NCBI RefSeq assembly: GCF_018613315.1
Contig: NZ_JAGGQL010000005.1
Coordinates: 389,048-453,047, forward strand
Origin: Bacillus sp. ISL-37
GTDB taxonomy: Bacteria > Bacillota > Bacilli > Bacillales > Cytobacillaceae
Direction: 5' to 3'
Length of the DNA stretch: 64,000 nt
Made by a program: the position numbers and the translations under genes. Below are positions 60,323 through 64,000 of this stretch, in pieces. The notes beneath the pieces were generated by a model that saw only the letters and a list, made by a program, of their open reading frames with translations, searched no databases and had not been told where the DNA came from. Positions within the stretch are counted from its first letter, which is position 1. The number at the start of each line of letters is the position of its first letter.

Positions 60323-60895
60323 TTATACTTCCCCCTCATCTACTGCATCAACTTTATAAAGAGTAATTCCTATGATTCCATATTTTTCGTTCCTTGTCTG
60401 CACAAGTCTTCCTACCTTTTCTGGCAGAGTGATTTCAGAAGCATGTTCACAGACAATCAGGCCATCATGATGAACAAGTCTCTCTTTATCAATCGTTTCC
60501 AACAGCTTGACCAGCTGTTGTTTTTTATAGGGCGGGTCCAGGAATATATAATCGAACCTCAAGTCTCTTTTTTGAATTGCTTTCAACGCCCTGACAGCAT
60601 CATTTCGGTATACTTCTGCCTTTTCTTCCAACCCGCACGATTTAAGGTTTTCATTAATGATATGTATCGCCTTGCCTTCACGGTCAACAAAAATAACTTT
60701 ATCCAGACCCCTGCTTAGAGCTTCGATCCCGAGACCTCCGCTTCCAGCAAATAAATCCAGGCCCAATCCTTCTGTAAAATAAGGCCCAATCATATTGAAC
60801 AGTGATTCCTTCACTTTATCAGTGGTAGGTCTTGTGGACGTTCCCGGTACCGCTTTCAAGACGCGGCCCTTCAAATCACCTGATACAACTCTCAT
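60323..60895 (-). CDS. rsmD: 16S rRNA m2G966 methyltransferase RsmD
   Basis: 190 aa SAM methyltransferase with the motif I DLFAGSGGLGIEALSRG, N-terminal MRVVSGDLKGRVLKAVPG and catalytic FDYIFLDPPYKKQQL. B. subtilis YlbH. ATG with TGAGGAG upstream. Upstream (60896-61173) is a 280-bp stretch with no gene that presumably holds its promoter. Confidence 0.96.
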   Translation of the reverse strand: MRVVSGDLKGRVLKAVPGTSTRPTTDKVKESLFNMIGPYFTEGLGLDLFAGSGGLGIEALSRGLDKVIFVDREGKAIHIINENLKSCGLEEKAEVYRNDAVRALKAIQKRDLRFDYIFLDPPYKKQQLVKLLETIDKERLVHHDGLIVCEHASEITLPEKVGRLVQTRNEKYGIIGITLYKVDAVDEGEV

Positions 60896-61173
60896 ATTAT
60901 GTACTCCTCAATCTTGTAGCTTTTTCATTAGGCTCTTTTCTCTAACTTTGTTGCTTTTGACACAAAATAGAAGTGAATGAACTATGTTTCTTCGCAAAGT
61001 AGACTCTTGTTATGAGAAAAGAGCATGCAAACTTAATACCGACCAACAATACAGCTTGATATTACGTTAAAATCGGCTTTAGGATTTTAACAACAATCTT
61101 TACGAAAACAGCATTTCATTATGTAAATTACTCCCTTATCCTACCACACATATAAAAAATTAACCAAATAAGT

Positions 61174-61202
61174 GTATATCCCTTCCTAATGTGGAAATAA
61201 TG
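61174..61202 (+). promoter_or_regulatory. Candidate sigma-F-type promoter of csfG
   Basis: GTATA (61174-61178), 14 bases, then GGAAATAATG (61193-61202). Same layout and spacing as the candidate sigma-F promoter of sigG (21218-21246). It would start transcription near 61209. Confidence 0.65.
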
Positions 61203-61208
61203 ATGATT

Positions 61209-61357
61209 AACAACATCAATTTGAGGATGTTGTTGCCAACCGCGGAGAAGACTTACGTTTCCCCATAAGTTCTTCCTCCGGTTTCTCCTCTCCCTTTGCC
61301 TTCTATCCTTTTGACGGGATATAGAAGGACCCTGCAGAAACTGCAGGGCTTTTTTTT
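61209..61357 (+). ncRNA. csfG: CsfG-like sporulation small RNA
   Basis: Between rsmD (ylbH) and ylbG, the place of the forespore RNA CsfG in B. subtilis. On the plus strand four stems follow each other: CAACATC/GGATGTTG, a long stem from CCGCGGAG to CCTCCGG with ACTTA/TAAGT at its top, CCTTCTATCC/GGATATAGAAGG, and a terminator CCCTGCAG/CTGCAGGG followed by eight T. No reading frame. Assignment rests on position, promoter and structure; the sequence itself was not compared. Confidence 0.72.
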
Positions 61358-61381
61358 GCCTTGATAATGATCGTAAAAAAC

Positions 61382-62776
61382 CTACAACCCAAGAGTAATC
61401 GATTCTTCGCTTTTCGAAACCTGCACATTAAAAATCGCATTTAACCAGTGCTTTTCTAAATACCATTCCCCATTCAGGTTCTGGAATGGGTTTTCAAGGA
61501 GCCCGAAGCTTTGGCCATCATGAATGAATGTTTTATTCTTTACGTTGAATTTGTAAGTGTCGCTCTCAGATGAAATTTCGAATGATGTAAAATCAGTTCC
61601 TAATGTTGTTTTATAGCCTAGGGCATTCATAGTCGGCACTAAAGGAAACAGATATTGATCTCCTTTGATGACAACTGCCAGTTCTTCCTTTTCATCTCCA
61701 TTCACTATGACGCTTCTTGCGTCTGTAAATAGCAATGGTAAAATTCCTCGTCCCTTTTGGCTGTTCATTGAAAAGAAGTCCGTTTCCATTCCCTTGATTG
61801 ATAACAAATACCCATCAAGAGAGTTGCCATCAATGTGTCCTTGTTTGGATAAATAGGTGATAAAAGAAGCTATTTCGTCTTGAGTCAAAGTTTTTACCAA
61901 CTCTTCAACCATCGCCCTGCTCTTTTCATTTTCTGACTCCTGCTTTGTTACCAGTGAAGCCAATACCTCAAGAATCCACCCTTCTGCTTCCTCGTCTGCT
62001 CCAAACTTCGAAGACAAAAATGCCAATGTCAATTCTTGCTCAAACTCCTTATCGGTCAACTCGCTTCCTGCCAGCAGGAGCCCGTTACCGCGGACAGTCC
62101 TTTGGCCATCAATGATCACTACAGATAAGTGGTTGTCAGAAAAGGACTCAAGACTGTCAAACTTGTAAATTACCTGTTCCTTTTGAGTGGTATAGTAATC
62201 GATTCCCTTTTGGCCTGTTAGTTTGATAAGGGGCTTTTCCTGCCAATATAGCGAAGGAGTTGGATTCGCTCCTTCAAAAACATAATAGTGCAGCAACTCC
62301 GTTTGCTTATAACCTTTCAACGGGAGTCCGGCCGACCATGTGCCCCTGCTATGATATTGATCTACTAACTCGATTCTCGTCTTTTTGACCGCCGCATCCT
62401 TCAGAACAATCATCCAATCATTCAAAAGCATCGAAAGCCCGGGGCCAGATTTTATCGTGTATTCAAAATACATCTTATCCCCTTTTGGCTTATGTCCTTC
62501 CTCGCATGTATTCCCATCTGCACCTGTGCACTTGACCTCTATAGCATGTGCTGGTATGACTGCATGATATTGTTGGTTCATATCAAGATGATCAAAGGAC
62601 TGCTTCACTTGAAGCTCGTTCTGTTCAACCTTCACCGTCACAATAAGAGATATATCTCCTTTTGATACAGCAGCTGGCTGGTCGTTGTTTTTTTGAAAAG
62701 CACTCCATTGCCAAATGACGGCTGCGCATATAATTATGAATAATCCTGTGGTCAACAGGAAAGACACTTTCTTCAT
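61382..62776 (-). CDS. Membrane-anchored protein of unknown function with a C-terminal copper-amine-oxidase-N-like domain
   Basis: 464 aa. N-terminal signal anchor (MKKVSFLLTTGLFIIICAAV), an extracytoplasmic region with one Cys pair (CTGADGNTC, possible disulfide), a helical middle (about 235-315) and a C-terminal segment (about 365-460: VPTMNALGYKTTLGTDF, WYLEKHWLNAIFNVQV) resembling the stalk domain found in Cu-amine-oxidase-N-type wall proteins. ATG at 62776 has GGAGAG seven bases upstream. No enzyme motif seen. Likely an exported protein; I do not recognise it in B. subtilis at this place. Confidence 0.75.
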   Translation of the reverse strand: MKKVSFLLTTGLFIIICAAVIWQWSAFQKNNDQPAAVSKGDISLIVTVKVEQNELQVKQSFDHLDMNQQYHAVIPAHAIEVKCTGADGNTCEEGHKPKGDKMYFEYTIKSGPGLSMLLNDWMIVLKDAAVKKTRIELVDQYHSRGTWSAGLPLKGYKQTELLHYYVFEGANPTPSLYWQEKPLIKLTGQKGIDYYTTQKEQVIYKFDSLESFSDNHLSVVIIDGQRTVRGNGLLLAGSELTDKEFEQELTLAFLSSKFGADEEAEGWILEVLASLVTKQESENEKSRAMVEELVKTLTQDEIASFITYLSKQGHIDGNSLDGYLLSIKGMETDFFSMNSQKGRGILPLLFTDARSVIVNGDEKEELAVVIKGDQYLFPLVPTMNALGYKTTLGTDFTSFEISSESDTYKFNVKNKTFIHDGQSFGLLENPFQNLNGEWYLEKHWLNAIFNVQVSKSEESITLGL

Positions 62777-62941
62777 TGAATTACTCTCCAATCTCTACTA
62801 CTATAAAATAGCAAATACAAAGCTCGAGAGTAAGATAAAATTTTAAATTTGTAAGAAGAAATTGAGTCTGACTAACGCTTCAATTTCTCGACCACAAATG
62901 ATAAAGTATGATGGAAGATAAGTTGGAAGGGGTAATTTAGA

Positions 62942-63331
62942 TTGATTCAACGTTTTATTGAGCTTGGACAAGGATATTCAGACCTTTACGAATTGATAGA
63001 AACCGCCAGGGCAAACCAGCATCGATTGATGCATTTGATGGCAATCCATACAAAAGTAAATAAAAAAGATGTAAGCTCCCTTGTCGTTGTGCTAAAGCCA
63101 ACACACCCCGGGAAATTCCAGGCACTTTATGTATGCAGGGAAGGCATTCCGAATCCACATATGTTGAAGAACAAACGTTATGACTTGTTTGCAGAACTAG
63201 CTGCCGACCTGGGCAAAACCATCATTGAATTCGATGCTAAACCATCAACGATGTTCGCCGAAAAAGAACTGTACTATCAACACCTCATTGGAATTTTAAG
63301 GCTGAACCACTATATACCACCACTTCAGTAA
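62942..63331 (+). CDS. Conserved Bacillaceae protein of unknown function (DUF7147-like)
   Basis: 129 aa soluble protein starting at TTG with AAGGGG nine bases upstream. Sequence landmarks: GYSDLYELIETARANQHRLM, SLVVVLKPTHPGKFQALYVC, REGIPNPH and a C-terminus LIGILRLNHYIPPLQ. It resembles a small family often mislabelled methylthioribose kinase; nothing in it looks like a kinase. Function unknown. Confidence 0.78.
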   Translation: MIQRFIELGQGYSDLYELIETARANQHRLMHLMAIHTKVNKKDVSSLVVVLKPTHPGKFQALYVCREGIPNPHMLKNKRYDLFAELAADLGKTIIEFDAKPSTMFAEKELYYQHLIGILRLNHYIPPLQ

Positions 63332-63340
63332 CTCTAAATA

Positions 63341-63370
63341 AAAAAGGTGAGGGTATCCCTCACCTTTTTT
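63341..63370. terminator. Bidirectional terminator between the DUF7147-like gene and ylbG
   Basis: Stem GGTGAGGG (63346-63353) with CCCTCACC (63357-63364), flanked by A5 on one side and T6 on the other, so it works for both convergent genes. Confidence 0.93.
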
Positions 63371-63389
63371 GCTGACATATGCTTTTATT

Positions 63390-63665
63390 CTATATTCCCA
63401 TCTTATAATCATATTCTTTTGCCTTATCAGGGGAAGAGTTTTCGAATTCCATCTTTAAGAATGGTTTATAGGAAGGTTCCACCTTTTTAACAAACGAATA
63501 TGAACTGATTTTTTCCATCAGCGTTTCTGCCTCATCGAGATTGCAGTATATGACTGCATATTTCAATTTTTTCGAGACAAAATGAACATTTCCAAATCTT
63601 CTGAGCATCTTGGCCTGTTTTAATGAATACAGCCAGACGATGATTCCCTGCCTCTGTCCTATCAT
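63390..63665 (-). CDS. ylbG: DUF2129 protein YlbG
   Basis: 91 aa with the family pattern [20 protein letters not shown] and [16 protein letters not shown], predicted small alpha/beta fold. In B. subtilis ylbG follows ylbF, whose product is part of the Y-complex (YlbF-YmcA-YaaT); ylbG itself is uncharacterised. Here the sequence beyond it has been invaded by an insertion sequence. Confidence 0.92.
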   Translation of the reverse strand: MIGQRQGIIVWLYSLKQAKMLRRFGNVHFVSKKLKYAVIYCNLDEAETLMEKISSYSFVKKVEPSYKPFLKMEFENSSPDKAKEYDYKMGI

Positions 63666-63783
63666 ATTCTTTTCCCCTTCGGTAAACGTTTGCTTTGTAC
63701 TAGTCTAGCACACAAAAACCAGTTTTTTCAATAATCAATCCTATTTAACCCTCTATTGCGGTCAATCAAAGCTAAACCAAAAG

Positions 63784-63807
63784 AAAAAAAGCATGGATAA
63801 TCCATGC
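63784..63807 (-). terminator. Leftward terminator next to the insertion sequence
   Basis: Stem GCATGG (63791-63796) with CCATGC (63802-63807) and seven U on the minus strand. It would end transcription entering from the right, as expected for a minus-strand gene once present there. Confidence 0.65.
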
Positions 63808-63809
63808 TC

Positions 63810-64000
63810 AGGCTGTCGAGAAACTCTCGACAGCCTTTATTTTTATCATTTAACTTTATCAATTCACCGCGTTAATTTGATATAATATAACTAATAATAC
63901 CTAGGATGGTGGATTGGATGTTCAAACCGAAAAGACAATCACAAAATGAAGCCGAATTTGTTTTTATTGAAGACTTGGTACATAAGGACCATACTGTCAT
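63810..64000 (+). mobile_element. IS1182-like insertion sequence, left end (continues beyond window)
   Basis: Begins near a perfect 11-bp hairpin AGGCTGTCGAG / CTCGACAGCCT (63810-63836), a type of end hairpin that blocks outside transcription into a transposase, followed by an AT-rich leader with TATAAT (63881-63886) and the transposase start. The right end is outside the window, so the family call rests on the transposase N-terminus. Confidence 0.65.
63918..64000 (+). CDS. IS1182-family-like transposase, N-terminal fragment (cut by window edge)
   Basis: 27 codons are visible: MFKPKRQSQNEAEFVFIEDL followed by VHKDHTV. The EFVFIEDLVxKDH stretch is typical of IS1182/IS5-group transposases, which continue with a RxIDKYIDFSFI-like segment not visible here. 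ATG preceded by GGATGGTGG. Confidence 0.65.
   Translation, partial: MFKPKRQSQNEAEFVFIEDLVHKDHTV

Overview
The window comes from a spore-forming, low-to-moderate GC Firmicute of the family Bacillaceae (Bacillus / Mesobacillus / Cytobacillus type). The evidence is three PyrR-type attenuators, a T-box ahead of ileS, sigE, sigG, spoIIGA, spoVD and spoVE, a BshC bacillithiol enzyme, a DAP-type MurE, and gene order that follows Bacillus subtilis from ylbG to pyrD almost gene for gene. Most genes lie on the minus strand, so the biological order runs right to left.

Region by region in window coordinates. (1) 1-10471 is the pyrimidine operon pyrR-pyrP-pyrB-pyrC-carA-carB-pyrK-pyrD; pyrD runs off the left edge. 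It has one promoter overlapping the end of rluD and three attenuators. (2) 10468-16544 holds rluD, lspA, ylyA, ileS with its T-box, and divIVA. (3) 16636-20059 is the ylm cluster (ylmH, ylmG, sepF, ylmE, ylmD, ylmC). (4) 20403-23057 is sigG, sigE and spoIIGA, the sporulation sigma cassette. (5) 23811-44364 is the division and cell wall (dcw) cluster: mraZ, rsmH, ftsL, pbpB, spoVD, murE, a stand-alone Mur-ligase N-domain gene, mraY, murD, spoVE, murG, murB, divIB, ylxW, ylxX, sbp, ftsA, ftsZ. (6) 44813-48387 holds bshC, a small membrane protein gene and a ketopantoate reductase gene. (7) 48706-54071 holds a three-gene biotin-dependent acyl-CoA carboxylase, ylbP, gerR and an enoyl-CoA hydratase. 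The carboxylase and hydratase are additions relative to B. subtilis. (8) 54255-63665 holds rpmF, ylbN, tmcAL, ylbL, ylbK, ylbJ, coaD, rsmD, a csfG-like structured RNA, two poorly known genes and ylbG. (9) The right edge enters an IS1182-like insertion sequence.

The most unusual content is non-coding. Three intergenic tandem arrays with unrelated sequences (39473-40252, 15 units; 44503-44762, 5 units; 46604-47060, 9 units) share the same 52-bp period. There is no indel in two of them and one 51-bp unit in the third. Each unit carries an inverted repeat whose arms are centred about 21-22 bp apart. A fourth array (12222-12333) repeats an 11-bp word six times every 20-21 bp. All four sit just beyond the intrinsic terminator of an upstream gene and ahead of the next gene, that is, at transcription-unit boundaries. 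I do not recognise them as a described system. A separate dispersed, multi-hairpin repeat family has three long copies and one minimal copy; one long copy lies directly ahead of the spoIIGA ribosome binding site.

Functionally the window joins UMP synthesis, peptidoglycan precursor synthesis, septum assembly and the sporulation re-use of that machinery (SpoVD, SpoVE, SigE, SigG, GerR, YlbJ, CsfG).
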